A stretch of DNA of 64,000 nt from Bartonella queenslandensis (GTDB lineage: Bacteria > Pseudomonadota > Alphaproteobacteria > Rhizobiales > Rhizobiaceae). The position numbers and the translations under genes were made by a program. Below the pieces are notes generated by a model. It was given only the letters and a program-made list of their open reading frames with translations, did no database searches and was not told where the DNA came from. This document shows positions 50,172 to 60,065 of this stretch, one piece after another. Where the stretch lies: contig NZ_NAAI01000001.1 of assembly GCF_018155095.1 (NCBI RefSeq), positions 248,001 to 312,000 of the forward strand, written 5' to 3'. Every line of letters begins with the position of its first letter. Within the stretch, counting starts at the first letter, position 1.

Positions 50172-51130
50172 TGGCCGTTTATACAGATATTCATCCAGAT
50201 GATTTAAAAGCGTTTTTAACACGTTACGCAATAGGGTCACTTTTATCTTATCAAGGGATAGAGGAAGGGATTGAAAATTCTAATTTTATGCTGGAGACAA
50301 CACAAGGGCGGTTTATTTTAACACTTTATGAAAAGCGTATTTCAAAAGATGATTTACCTTTTTTTTGTCGCTTGATGCAGCATTTAGGACAGCGTGGAAT
50401 TCTTTGTCCCCAACCGGTTATCCAAAATGATGGAATGATGATTAGTGAATTAGCAGGGCGCCCAGCTGCTATTATTACCTTTCTGGAAGGAGAGTGGATC
50501 CGACAGCCCGATATAGGTCATTGTGGTGAAGTAGGTACAGGGTTAGCACAATTGCATTTAGCAGGACAGGATTTTACACTCAGTCGTAAAAATACGCTTT
50601 CTATTATGGACTGGCAGCTATTATGGCAACGTTGTCAAATCACAGAAGATGCATTGTTAAAAGAATTTGGAGAAAAAATTGAGTCGGAATTGTTTTTTTT
50701 ACAAAAAAATTGGCCATTAAATTTACCAACAGGCATTATTCATGCAGATTTATTTAATGATAATGTCTTTTTTGTGAATCATCGCCTTTCTGGTATGATA
50801 GATTTCTATTTTGCATGTAATGACTTCTTTTCTTATGATTTAGCGATTTGTTTAAATGCTTGGTGCTTTGAGCCTGGTCATTCCTATAATCTTACAAAAG
50901 CACGTAAGTTGCTAGAAAATTATCAAAAAATAAGACCATTGGTTCCTTTAGAATTGGACAAGATTATTTTATTGGCTCGTGGTGCGTCTTTACGTTTTTT
51001 ACTCACACGTCTTTACGATTGGTTTAATACACCGCCCAATAGCTTTGTTATTAAGAAAGATCCATGGGAATATTGGCACAAGCTTTGTTTTTTCAGTAAC
51101 GTAAATTCTCTAAGCGAATTAGGTTTTTAA
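50171..51130 (+). CDS. thrB: Homoserine kinase (ThrB, APH-fold type)
   Basis: A 319-residue kinase of the aminoglycoside phosphotransferase fold, the homoserine kinase type of Rhizobiales and pseudomonads, not the GHMP type. The catalytic loop is [14 protein letters not shown], followed by the metal-binding MIDFYFA. It phosphorylates homoserine for threonine, upstream of thrC in this window. The length is standard. It overlaps ispH by one base and is 5 bp from rnhA. Confidence 0.95.
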   Translation: MAVYTDIHPDDLKAFLTRYAIGSLLSYQGIEEGIENSNFMLETTQGRFILTLYEKRISKDDLPFFCRLMQHLGQRGILCPQPVIQNDGMMISELAGRPAAIITFLEGEWIRQPDIGHCGEVGTGLAQLHLAGQDFTLSRKNTLSIMDWQLLWQRCQITEDALLKEFGEKIESELFFLQKNWPLNLPTGIIHADLFNDNVFFVNHRLSGMIDFYFACNDFFSYDLAICLNAWCFEPGHSYNLTKARKLLENYQKIRPLVPLELDKIILLARGASLRFLLTRLYDWFNTPPNSFVIKKDPWEYWHKLCFFSNVNSLSELGF

Positions 51131-51135
51131 ATTTT

Positions 51136-51603
51136 ATGGCAAGACAACAAAAAGTCGTTGAAATTTATACAGATGGTGCTTGCTCAGGAAACCCTGGAGT
51201 TGGAGGCTGGGGAGCAATTTTACGCTGGAATGGCCATGAACGTGAGCTTTATGGTGGTAATGCTCATACAACAAACAATCAAATGGAACTCATGGCGGCA
51301 ATTTGTGCACTAAAGGCACTTAAGGAGCCCTGTTTAGTCGATATTTATACAGACTCAGTTTATGTACGTAATGGTATATCGAAGTGGATTGAAGGTTGGA
51401 AAAAGAATAATTGGCGCACTGCATCAAAAAGTCCTGTGAAAAATATGGAGCTATGGCAAGCTCTTGAGGAATCTTGTTCTTGTCATACAGTCAGATGGCA
51501 TTGGGTAAAAGGGCATGCGGGTCATCCAGAGAATGAACGCGCCGATGCTCTTGCTCGCAAAGCAATTGCTGAATATCGCGAAAATGGCCGTTTTCCAACA
51601 TAA
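51136..51603 (+). CDS. rnhA: Ribonuclease HI
   Basis: A 155-residue type 1 RNase H, degrading RNA in RNA-DNA hybrids. The catalytic acidic residues are visible: Asp in [20 protein letters not shown], Glu in NNQMELMA, Asp in IYTDSVYV, and the late Asp in NERADALAR. Third gene of the ispH-thrB-rnhA operon. The window also carries rnhB, so both RNase H classes are present. Confidence 0.97.
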   Translation: MARQQKVVEIYTDGACSGNPGVGGWGAILRWNGHERELYGGNAHTTNNQMELMAAICALKALKEPCLVDIYTDSVYVRNGISKWIEGWKKNNWRTASKSPVKNMELWQALEESCSCHTVRWHWVKGHAGHPENERADALARKAIAEYRENGRFPT

Positions 51604-51628
51604 TTGTTGTTTGAGTTTTTTTCTCTTA

Positions 51629-52507
51629 TCATGGGATAGCAGGAGGGGATGACTGTCTATGGAATATAAATGTTCCACTTAAGGCGTGATCTTTAAAAGA
51701 AACTGTATAAAAAATTTTTTGATTGTTTTTTTCTGGTACGAAATAGAGTGGAGCGCTAAAGAGTGTATATTCTGCATTATCACTGATTTTTTTTGCTGCT
51801 CCAATTTGCATTTCTCCTCCATCTAAAAAGAGAGAGTAAGGCTTGGTTTTGTTGTTATTTTGCATTTTTATAAGGAGGGTATTATTATTTTTTTCAGCGC
51901 TTATTTTTAGGGCATTTTGCGTCATGCGCGGCAAAGAATCTTGGGCATCTTTTAACAAGGAAGTAGGAAGAGATTTGTTTTTAAGAGAAGATGGTGAAAA
52001 ATCAAAGTTAACAGTCAATGGAAGGCAGATTTTATGGCATAATCCAAGAGTGAAAGCACCGCTTAAATTTTTTCTTGAAGAAAATAGATTAAAAGGCAAT
52101 ATCACTTTATCTTTATAGCCTAATGACCAATCATTTTCTGTTTCAAAAAGCTGAGGAGTAGGATAAAAGATTTCATAAGAGACCTGTTGGTTGAAATTAA
52201 AAAAGGGTGCCATTCCTGAATTACCTGGATTACGCCAGTACGTTTTCCATCCTGGTTTAAGCACAATTTCAATAAAGCCTTCTCTCATTCCAGAAAGAGA
52301 AGGTTCAGTGATTGCTAATCGGATACGACCACCCTCTGATTCATGCCAAGAGGTTGAGAAAAGCTGGAGTTTTTGTTTTGCTTGAGCATTTACAGGAATA
52401 TTAAATAATTCTAAAATTATAAATGTTAAGCTTAAAGTAACGAAAAGCTTTTTATAAAAGGATGTTGCGATATTTTGTAATTTTGTAACCATGAGACTTA
52501 TTTTCAT
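51629..52507 (-). CDS. Periplasmic DsbD alpha-domain-like protein
   Basis: A 292-residue exported protein. The signal peptide is within residues 19-41 (KLFVTLSLTFIILELFNIPV, before NAQA). Two regions resemble the N-terminal domain of DsbD: LKPGWKTYWRNPGNSGMAP, and the cysteine pair in FTLGLCHKICLPL, which matches the CxxxC of that domain. The membrane and thioredoxin domains of full DsbD are missing, so it is a stand-alone form, as seen in other Rhizobiales beside yqgE. It probably hands electrons to periplasmic disulfides; the partner is unknown. It converges on rnhA and is divergent from yqgE. Confidence 0.82.
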   Translation of the reverse strand: MKISLMVTKLQNIATSFYKKLFVTLSLTFIILELFNIPVNAQAKQKLQLFSTSWHESEGGRIRLAITEPSLSGMREGFIEIVLKPGWKTYWRNPGNSGMAPFFNFNQQVSYEIFYPTPQLFETENDWSLGYKDKVILPFNLFSSRKNLSGAFTLGLCHKICLPLTVNFDFSPSSLKNKSLPTSLLKDAQDSLPRMTQNALKISAEKNNNTLLIKMQNNNKTKPYSLFLDGGEMQIGAAKKISDNAEYTLFSAPLYFVPEKNNQKIFYTVSFKDHALSGTFIFHRQSSPPAIP

Positions 52508-52560
52508 TGGAGTTTTATTTTCCTAGTGTACTAAAGAGACAAAATTTTATCATGTAAATT

Positions 52561-53163
52561 ATGGAGAATAACAGATTAATGCAGCAGTGTAATGGCTTTT
52601 TGGGTGGACAATTACTCATAGCAATGCCTGGGATGAGTGACAGACGTTTTATTCGTTCTGTTATTTATATTTGCGCGCATTCTGATGCTGGTGCTATGGG
52701 CATTATTCTCAATCAATTGCATCATATTGACTTTCCAGAACTTTTACTTCACCTTGGTATAATAGACAGTCGACAAAAAAAACATCTTTCTGAACCAATA
52801 AAGCAATTTCCAGTTCGCTATGGTGGTCCTGTTGATCCTTCGCGGGGCTTTGTCCTTCATTCAGATGATTATGCTTGTGAAGAAACTGTTTTTATTGCAG
52901 ATAAGGTCTGTTTTACGGCGACAATTGATATTTTAAAAGCGATCAGTTGTGAGCAAGGCCCGCAACATGCACTGGTAGCATTAGGTTATGCTGGGTGGAA
53001 AGCAGGGCAACTTGAGGCAGAAATTTCTACAAACGGTTGGTTAATCAGTTCTACATCACCTAGTTTTCTTTTTGAAAGTGATTTAAGTCGCAAATATGAT
53101 AAAAGTTTAACACGCATGGGGATTGATCCGCTCTATCTTGCTTCTGAAATGGGACACGCGTAG
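52561..53163 (+). CDS. YqgE/AlgH family protein
   Basis: A 200-residue cytoplasmic protein of the UPF0301 family. The signatures are [43 protein letters not shown] and [15 protein letters not shown]. The function is unresolved: AlgH was named for effects on alginate and virulence regulators in Pseudomonas. The ATG at 52561 has a weak ribosome binding site; an ATG at 52579 is also in frame and is preceded by GGAG at longer spacing. Confidence 0.93.
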   Translation: MENNRLMQQCNGFLGGQLLIAMPGMSDRRFIRSVIYICAHSDAGAMGIILNQLHHIDFPELLLHLGIIDSRQKKHLSEPIKQFPVRYGGPVDPSRGFVLHSDDYACEETVFIADKVCFTATIDILKAISCEQGPQHALVALGYAGWKAGQLEAEISTNGWLISSTSPSFLFESDLSRKYDKSLTRMGIDPLYLASEMGHA

Positions 53164-53190
53164 AGTTTTTTCTGAGTTTTTTAACTCTAC
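53160..53190 (+). terminator. Weak terminator-like hairpin at the yqgE stop
   Basis: GTAGAGTT (53160-53167) pairs with AACTCTAC (53183-53190) around a T-rich loop. The stem includes the yqgE stop codon, but no T-run follows, so termination is doubtful. Confidence 0.35.
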
Positions 53191-53351
53191 ACGTTATTCT
53201 ATCCCCTCTGTTTTTATTTTAAAGAAACATCCCTCAATGTGTCTAATCCCATTTCGCGATGGCACTTGTGAGTGGCATTACGGTAAATCCGTTGAGCCCC
53301 CATCTGTACGCTTGTAAAGTAACAAGCTAAGCGCCCATCGCTATATTTTCC

Positions 53352-53570
53352 AGCCTCCAATAATTATGACAGCTCTTGGCACTTAAGACGATTCATGAAA
53401 AGGTATTTTTATCCCTTTTCTCCACCTAGGTTTTCTCTGCTTGTGACGCACAAGTGAATGGTTCTGATTAATTCAACATGAGAGAGATTTTGAAATAAAA
53501 GAATCTCATGGTGTTCAGAGCATTAATTCAAGTTGGATAACGCTAAATTATCGTTATAAATTAGTATTTT
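53352..53570 (+). repeat. Interspersed repeat, copy 2
   Basis: About 220 bp, second clear copy. The left part has TTATGACAGCTCTTGGCACT followed by a GATTCATGAAAAGG motif; the middle has TTTGAAATAAAAGAATCTCA; the right end is AATTCAAGTTGGATAACGCT, then AAATTATCGTTATAAATTAG. Its right end runs into the 3' end of the GGDEF-EAL gene, supplying that gene's stop codon. It lies between convergent genes, like copy 1. Confidence 0.7.
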
Positions 53571-56446
53571 GGTTTATAAGGGAAATGGCTTTGAACGAGA
53601 GTAATTAATTCTTTTATGGCAAGTGGTTTCGTTACAAGTGTGCTTTGAACATATTTACAGCCTTCTTGACGGAGGAACATTGCTTCTTTTTCATTTTCAA
53701 CACCTTCTGCGATAATTTGTAAGTTAAGATCTGTTGCCATATTAATGATAGACTTGAGAACGAGTTTTTTCTTGAGAGAGTCGATTGAAATCAGTGAACG
53801 ATCAAGTTTAACCATATCAAACGGATAACGCACGAGATAGGTCAGTGACGAATAACCTGTTCCAAAATTGTCGAGCGCGAGGTTCATTCCAAGTGTTTTA
53901 ATTTGTTCGAGAAAGTGGACTGATTGTTCAGGATTGTTTCTTAGAACAAATTCAGATATTTCAATCATCAAGCGCCCTTTGTGGAGTGGATGGCGAAGCA
54001 ATGCGGCACGCAATTGACTGATAAAACGAGGATGAATCATCTCTGCGCTTGGTAAATTAATTGAAATAAAGAAAGACTGTTGGAAAAATTTTTCTTGTAC
54101 ATTTATAAGATCAATAATGGCATTATCGATGATAAATTGTGACAAATCCATAACGATTTGTTCGTTTTCTACGATCTTTATGAAATCAGAGATATTTAAT
54201 TTCCCATAAGTTGGATGATGCCATTCTACAATTGTTTCAAAACCAATAATATGCCCGTCTGATAAATTAAGAATAGGATGGTAGAGAATTTTCATCTCAT
54301 GACGTTTGATGGCATAATGGATATCTTTCCCAAGAGTATTCTGTTCGAGACCCAAAGTGCGAAAATTAGGACGAAAAGGTTCAATATGATTCCCCCCCAT
54401 TTGTTTTGCACGAATCATCGCTAATTCACTATCATTAAAAATATCTTTAGCTGTTGATCGACTTTCACTCCATGTAACCAATCCGATAGACGTCGAAAGG
54501 ATTATTTTGTTTTCTGACAATGAAATAGGTGCTGAAATTGTTTTGTGCAAATGATCTGCAAATGCTGCAATTTTTTCTGGTTCAGTTTCACTAAGTAAAA
54601 TAATTGCAAAACGGTCTGCTGAAAGACGCGATAAGGTATCTTGAAAGTTAATAAGACGATTTAAACGACGAGCGATTATAAGGAGTACAGTATCCCCAAC
54701 AGCTATGCCTAATTTACGATTAATTTGACGAAAATTGTCAAAATCAATCATAAAGACGGTTGGTCTAATTTTAATATTTGCTTTTGCCAAAGAGGTATAA
54801 TTTTGCAACCTATCAAAGAAAATTTGTTGGTTAGGAAGACCAGTTAAGCTGTCGTGGATTGCATCATGCAATAAACGTTCTTCAGATTTTTTATGATTCG
54901 TGATATTGACGATGGTTCCAATGACACGTGTGATTTTCCCATCTTTTTGCATAGCTGGACGTGCACGAAGAGAAAACCAATGATAATAACCACCGCCAGA
55001 AGAAAGCCGAAAAATTTGATCAATACGCCCTTTTTTATTTTTAAGAATGATATCCAATACGGCTTGAAAGCGTTCACGATCATCATAATGCAAGGCTGAA
55101 ATCCAGTTACGCATAGTCCCATTAAGGTTGTGTATTTCAGTACCAAAAAGGGTTCTCATGTTTGGATGCACAACAATACGATCACGCTCAACATTCCAAT
55201 CCCAAATAATATTCCCAGCTCCTTTCGCTGCGAGGACTTGTTGTTCAAGGTCGGAAAATATTCCTTCATGGAAAGCATCATTAGAAAAAGTTTGTTGCAA
55301 GACCGTAAAGCTAATGAGAAGAACAATAAGCACTAATCCTCCCGCTAATGCTGGTTGGATAATCTCATTATTTAAATGTCCTTCTATGCAGGTATAGGCT
55401 CCCACACACCAAAAGCTAATCAGCAACCATGTTGGGATAAGCATAATGGCGCGGTCATAACTTCGGATTGAAAAATAGATGATTAACGGTATACCTAGCA
55501 CAGCGGTAAGGCCAAATGATAGACGAGCAATTCCTGCAGCTCTGATTGGATCATAAATAGCAAAGGCTCCTAAACTGCAAAAGGCAATAATCCAAGCGAT
55601 AGCACCATAACTAAAATGATAATGCCAGCGATTAAGATTGAGGTAGGTAAAAAGAAAAATGAAAAGTGTTGCGGCAAGCGCTACTTCTGTACCGGCACGC
55701 CAGATTGGTTGTGTTGTGAGTGTAACCGCAAAAAATTTATTTAAAAAGTTGAAGTCAATACCAATATAAAAAAGCACGGCCCAAGCAACAGCGGCTGTTG
55801 CAGGAAACAGCCCTGTCCCACGGACAACGAAGAGAACGGTTAACAAAAGTGCTAAGAGACCTGATATTCCAAGAAGAATACCATGATAAAGCGTATAAGA
55901 ATTAATAGCGTCCTTATAAGCTTCAGGTTGCCATAAATAGATTTGCGGTAGATTTTCAGAATTAAGTTCTGCCACAAATGTAACAACAGCACCGGGATTG
56001 AGAGTAATATGAAAGATATCAGAGTTCGTACTAGGTTGACGATCGAGAGAAAAACCTTCACTTGGTGTTATAGATTGAATCCGTGTTGATCCAAGGTCTG
56101 GCCAAAAAAATCCAGAATGCGCCATGCGATAATGGGGTGCAACGATAAGACGATCGACTTGTTCATCTGTTGGATTTGCAAGAGAAAAAACTGCCCAGTT
56201 TCCGGAAAAATTTTCATTTTTTGCCTGTACTTCAATACGCCATACAATACCATCTGGTCCTGGCGCTGTACTTGTTTGAAAAATAGAATTGTTTGTATGG
56301 TGAATTTCAATTGCTTTTGAGAGATCAAGTGCAGCATCCTGAGAAGAAATCTTAACGGGCTCAATAGCGTGTGCTGATGTAAGATGGACAAAAGAACTAA
56401 CGACGATAATGAAAATGATGTCAATTATTTTACGCAAGCTCTTCAC
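53561..56446 (-). CDS. Membrane GGDEF-EAL protein with degenerate catalytic motifs
   Basis: A 961-residue protein. Signal peptide (1-27), a periplasmic domain (about 30-180) resembling DISM-type sensors, seven to eight membrane helices (about 185-390), a PAS domain (about 400-525), GGDEF-type (about 540-690) and EAL-type (about 700-945) domains. The GGDEF signature is replaced by SADRF (within SRLSADRFAIILL), so cyclase activity is unlikely. In the EAL domain, EAL itself reads ETI (GFETIVEW) and the metal-binding DDFGTG reads DNFGTG, while the Asn, Lys and two Glu sites remain; weak phosphodiesterase or a c-di-GMP-binding role is possible. It starts at GTG 56446. The last codons and stop lie in the interspersed repeat. 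Confidence 0.88.
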   Translation of the reverse strand: MKSLRKIIDIIFIIVVSSFVHLTSAHAIEPVKISSQDAALDLSKAIEIHHTNNSIFQTSTAPGPDGIVWRIEVQAKNENFSGNWAVFSLANPTDEQVDRLIVAPHYRMAHSGFFWPDLGSTRIQSITPSEGFSLDRQPSTNSDIFHITLNPGAVVTFVAELNSENLPQIYLWQPEAYKDAINSYTLYHGILLGISGLLALLLTVLFVVRGTGLFPATAAVAWAVLFYIGIDFNFLNKFFAVTLTTQPIWRAGTEVALAATLFIFLFTYLNLNRWHYHFSYGAIAWIIAFCSLGAFAIYDPIRAAGIARLSFGLTAVLGIPLIIYFSIRSYDRAIMLIPTWLLISFWCVGAYTCIEGHLNNEIIQPALAGGLVLIVLLISFTVLQQTFSNDAFHEGIFSDLEQQVLAAKGAGNIIWDWNVERDRIVVHPNMRTLFGTEIHNLNGTMRNWISALHYDDRERFQAVLDIILKNKKGRIDQIFRLSSGGGYYHWFSLRARPAMQKDGKITRVIGTIVNITNHKKSEERLLHDAIHDSLTGLPNQQIFFDRLQNYTSLAKANIKIRPTVFMIDFDNFRQINRKLGIAVGDTVLLIIARRLNRLINFQDTLSRLSADRFAIILLSETEPEKIAAFADHLHKTISAPISLSENKIILSTSIGLVTWSESRSTAKDIFNDSELAMIRAKQMGGNHIEPFRPNFRTLGLEQNTLGKDIHYAIKRHEMKILYHPILNLSDGHIIGFETIVEWHHPTYGKLNISDFIKIVENEQIVMDLSQFIIDNAIIDLINVQEKFFQQSFFISINLPSAEMIHPRFISQLRAALLRHPLHKGRLMIEISEFVLRNNPEQSVHFLEQIKTLGMNLALDNFGTGYSSLTYLVRYPFDMVKLDRSLISIDSLKKKLVLKSIINMATDLNLQIIAEGVENEKEAMFLRQEGCKYVQSTLVTKPLAIKELITLVQSHFPYKPKY

Positions 56447-56844
56447 AATGTCCCACTCTCAATATTCTAGGGTGTTTAATTTTCATTTAGATTTTTGGGA
56501 AAAAACGTCTACCTTATTATAATTTATTTACATAATAACTTGTTATCATTGTCTCTGATTTTATATACAAATAAACCACTTACCCATTTTCTTCAATGAA
56601 ACTTGAAGCGGATGGAATTTTATATTTTAAAAGGGCAAAGTTAAATTATGAATTTCTAAATTTCACGAATATATCTTTACTCACTAGAATCTCTATCACA
56701 TGAAGAAGAAATTAGATAGTTTTGTACGCTTCTTTATCCAATATTTCCAAAACTTATTTAATGAGAAGAGTTTTAGTGGTGAATTTTATGATAAGATAAA
56801 ATACATTGATGTTCATTATAATGATTCTTTAGAAAAGTAGTCTT
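56447..56844. other. Gene-free stretch
   Basis: About 400 bp between the GGDEF-EAL gene start and the M16 peptidase stop. Nothing recognised; it should hold the promoter of the GGDEF-EAL gene. In relatives an acetyltransferase gene often sits here; no relic is recognised. Confidence 0.45.
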
Positions 56845-58119
56845 TTACTTTAGCTTACATGAAAGAGTTGACGTTAAATCATCAAAATTCATGAGGGGGC
56901 CTACAGGTCCGACAGCAGTGAGTGTGGGCGTGGAACTTGTAAAAAGACGATGCGCTAAATCCTTTAATCTTTTGGGTGTGATGAGATTGAGTCGTTCAAT
57001 TGTTTCTGACATTGGAATGGGGCGACCGTAAAGAAGTATTTGGCGAGCAATGAGATGTGCTTGACTAGAAGGATTCTCCTGTGACATTATGAGGTTAGCA
57101 CGATATTGTGTTTGTGCTCGTTGGAGTTCATTGGCTTGAATATTTTTGCTTGCTTTGGAAAGTTCATCAAGAATTACGGGCAGAAGCTCTTTGAGTCCTT
57201 CTTGTCCAGTAGCGGCATGAACACCAAAAAGCCCAGTATCTGAAAACCCCCAATGAAAAGCATAAATAGAATAGCATAATCCACGTTTTTCTCTTACTTC
57301 TTGAAAAAGACGTGAGGACATTCCCCCACCAAGAATGATTGAAAGAATTTGTGTCGCATAAAAATCACGCGCGTGATAAGCGCGTCCTTCAAACCCTAGA
57401 ACAATTTGTGTATCCATTAAATCGCGATATTCACGAAAGTCGCCGCCGACATAATTTGCAAGATGAGTAAGAGAGGCAGTTGAATGGGAGCGAAAAGTGC
57501 CAAGACGACTTTCAACTTCTTTTAGAAAACTTTCGTGTTTTACAGCTCCTGCCGCAACGACAATCATACGATCTGCACTATATTGCTTATTGATGAAATC
57601 ATGAAGATCAGAAGATGTAAATGATTGAATAGTTTTAGCTGTTCCTAAAATAGAACGACCAAGGGATTGATGGCGAAAGGCTGTTTCTGTAAAGTGATCA
57701 AAAACAATATCATCAGGCGTGTCATGGGCGGCACCAATTTCCTGAAAAATGACTTGTTTTTCTCGTTCTAGTTCGTCTTCGTCAAATTTTGAATGCATCA
57801 AAATATCAGCTAAAATGTCGATAGCAAGCGGGATATCGCTTTTAAGGACACGTGCAAAGTAAGCTGTTGTTTCAATACTGGTTGTGGCATTGATTTCACC
57901 ACCAACATCTTCAATATCAGTTGCAATTTGAAAAGCGCTACGGTTTTCGGTTCCTTTAAAGGCCATATGTTCAAGCAGATGGGCAATACCATGCTGTGTG
58001 AAGGTTTCATTGCGTGAGCCCACTTTAACCCATATTCCGAGTGCGACACTATCAATCTGTTCCATTGTATGTGTGGCGATAGTCAAACCATTACTAAGAC
58101 GACAGACATCTACATCCAT
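56845..58119 (-). CDS. M16 family zinc metallopeptidase (mitochondrial processing peptidase-like)
   Basis: A 424-residue peptidase. The inverted zinc motif HxxEH is in GIAHLLEHMAFKGT (about residues 44-57), with the distal Glu in the DELEREKQVIFQEI segment (about 118). The glycine-rich loop ILGGGMSSRLFQEVREKRGL is typical of the bacterial homologues of mitochondrial processing peptidase beta. It is likely cytoplasmic or periplasmic; the substrate is unknown. It is transcribed from just downstream of thrC (83 bp), an order conserved in Rhizobiales. Confidence 0.93.
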   Translation of the reverse strand: MDVDVCRLSNGLTIATHTMEQIDSVALGIWVKVGSRNETFTQHGIAHLLEHMAFKGTENRSAFQIATDIEDVGGEINATTSIETTAYFARVLKSDIPLAIDILADILMHSKFDEDELEREKQVIFQEIGAAHDTPDDIVFDHFTETAFRHQSLGRSILGTAKTIQSFTSSDLHDFINKQYSADRMIVVAAGAVKHESFLKEVESRLGTFRSHSTASLTHLANYVGGDFREYRDLMDTQIVLGFEGRAYHARDFYATQILSIILGGGMSSRLFQEVREKRGLCYSIYAFHWGFSDTGLFGVHAATGQEGLKELLPVILDELSKASKNIQANELQRAQTQYRANLIMSQENPSSQAHLIARQILLYGRPIPMSETIERLNLITPKRLKDLAHRLFTSSTPTLTAVGPVGPLMNFDDLTSTLSCKLK

Positions 58120-58202
58120 GTATTTATGACTCCATTAACAAGCTAAATACCTCATTGTTAAGGGTATTAGAATATTTTTGACTTAAATTAATGCAGCTAA
58201 CT

Positions 58203-59600
58203 TTAATAAGATGCACGCGATTTTAAAGAAATATAATCTTTGACTATTTTTTCATCATTAGCAAGACTTATGAAGTGTTCTTCACCTTCCATGATATCAT
58301 TGAGATGAGATGGCCATGGGGCATGAAGTCCACAAGCATTTTTAATTGTATCAGGAAATTTAGCTGGATGAGCCGTGGCAAGGACGATCATTGGAATATG
58401 CGGTTTTTTATTTTCGCGCGCTACCTTAAGGGCGACGGCTGTATGTGGATCGACAAGGTATCCACTTTCTTTATAGACACGATTAATTGTTTGTGCTGTT
58501 TCAGCCATGTTACTTTTTCCAGCAGAAAAGAGGGAACGAATATTTTTGAGCTGTTTTTCATTAAGAGTGAAAGATCCCATTTTTTTCAAATTTTCCATTG
58601 CATTGCGAATCCACATTGGATCACGATTACCACTTTCAAAGAGTAAACGTTCAAAATTAGAAGAGACTTGAATATCCATAGAAGGTGAAGTTGTATGAAC
58701 GATAGGTTGTGTTTCGTAAGTGCCGCTGGTCAATGTACGTGCAAGGATGTCATTATCATTTGTTGCAATAACCAGTTGAGCAATGGGCAACCCCATACGA
58801 GCAGCAACATAACCTGCAAAAATATCACCAAAATTTCCAGTAGGAACAGTAAATGAAACAGCTCTATCAGGAGCCCCTAAAGAAAGTGCAGATGAAAAAT
58901 AGTAAACAATTTGCGCCATAATACGCGCCCAATTTATAGAATTAACACCTGAAAGAGCTCTTTTTTTGCGAAAATGATGATCATTAAACATTGCTTTGAC
59001 AAGAGCTTGGCAATCATCAAAATTTCCTTCAATGGCAATGGCATGAACATTTGTACTTTGATTAGTTGTCATTTGTCGTTGTTGAATAGGTGATACACGT
59101 CCTTTAGGAAATAAAATAAAAATATCTGAGTGTTCTTTTCCAGCGCAAGCTTGTATCGCAGCGCCTCCTGTATCACCTGATGTTGCAGCAATAATCGTTG
59201 CAAATCTATTTTTTTTAGTCAAAACATAATCCATTAGCCGAGAAAGAAATTGCATTGCGACATCTTTAAAAGCTAAAGTAGGCCCATGAAAGAGTTCAAG
59301 GATAAATTCGTCTGTTCCAGTTTGTCGTAACGGACAGACTGCTGGATGGTGGAAGGTTATATAAGATTCAGCAATCATATCTTCAAAAGCTGTGTACTCG
59401 ATCTCATTATTTACAAAGGGCCATAGAATAGTTTTAGCAATTGTTGTATAAGATTGACCACGAAGTGCACGTAACGCATCAAATGATAATTGTGGAAATT
59501 TATCTGGAAGATAAAGTCCGCCATCACTTGCCAGCCCTGTCATGATTGTTTCCGTAAAGCTTAAAGCAGGAGATTCACCTCTCGTGCTGATATATTGCAT
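58203..59600 (-). CDS. thrC: Threonine synthase
   Basis: A 465-residue PLP enzyme converting O-phosphohomoserine to threonine, completing the route begun by lysC and thrB in this window. The N-terminal STRGE, the PLP-lysine in GPTLAFKDVAMQFL (about residue 110) and the phosphate-binding AATSGDTGGAAI are intact. The length is that of the long fungal/proteobacterial class. AAGGATAAAA precedes the ATG. Confidence 0.96.
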   Translation of the reverse strand: MQYISTRGESPALSFTETIMTGLASDGGLYLPDKFPQLSFDALRALRGQSYTTIAKTILWPFVNNEIEYTAFEDMIAESYITFHHPAVCPLRQTGTDEFILELFHGPTLAFKDVAMQFLSRLMDYVLTKKNRFATIIAATSGDTGGAAIQACAGKEHSDIFILFPKGRVSPIQQRQMTTNQSTNVHAIAIEGNFDDCQALVKAMFNDHHFRKKRALSGVNSINWARIMAQIVYYFSSALSLGAPDRAVSFTVPTGNFGDIFAGYVAARMGLPIAQLVIATNDNDILARTLTSGTYETQPIVHTTSPSMDIQVSSNFERLLFESGNRDPMWIRNAMENLKKMGSFTLNEKQLKNIRSLFSAGKSNMAETAQTINRVYKESGYLVDPHTAVALKVARENKKPHIPMIVLATAHPAKFPDTIKNACGLHAPWPSHLNDIMEGEEHFISLANDEKIVKDYISLKSRASY

Positions 59601-59984
59601 AAGTTTTATCCTTCTTTATTTCTGGAAAGTTGATGAAGTTATTTATTTCATGTTTTTTATAATATTTAAATTATTAAATGGATAGAATCTTATTTTCTTC
59701 TTTTTGACTCAATAATGGAAAAATAGTCTTAAGCATTGTTATTTTTGAGATATAAACGTCAAATGTTCATAGAAAATCTGTTACAGTTGAGAATTTTCTC
59801 TCTATTATTCATTTTCTTAAATTTTATAGTATGTTTTCACTCATGTAGCTTTCTGAATAATAAAATCAAATAAATATAATAGTATTTATTGAATAAACTT
59901 TGTTTAATTTATCATTTTGTATAGAAATTAAGCATTAGATTTGTGCTATACCGTAGGGTGATCTAAAGATTAGTTATAGAAAAC
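59601..59984. other. Gene-free AT-rich stretch upstream of thrC
   Basis: About 385 bp between thrC and the terminator of the small secreted protein cluster. It should hold the thrC promoter; none stands out. Confidence 0.4.
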
Positions 59985-60021
59985 ATAAAAACAGCCTGCC
60001 ACATGATGTAAGGCAGGCTGT
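59985..60021 (-). terminator. Rho-independent terminator of the small secreted protein cluster
   Basis: ACAGCCTGCC (59991-60000) and GGCAGGCTGT (60012-60021) form a perfect 10-bp GC-rich stem with an 11-base loop. On the minus strand it is followed by a T-rich tract (TTTTATGTTT). It lies 45 bp past the stop of the leftmost secreted-protein gene. It is the strongest terminator in the window. Confidence 0.8.
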
Positions 60022-60065
60022 AAAGTATTCCTATTTAAAATAGAAAAAAATAGAGTATCTTTGAA

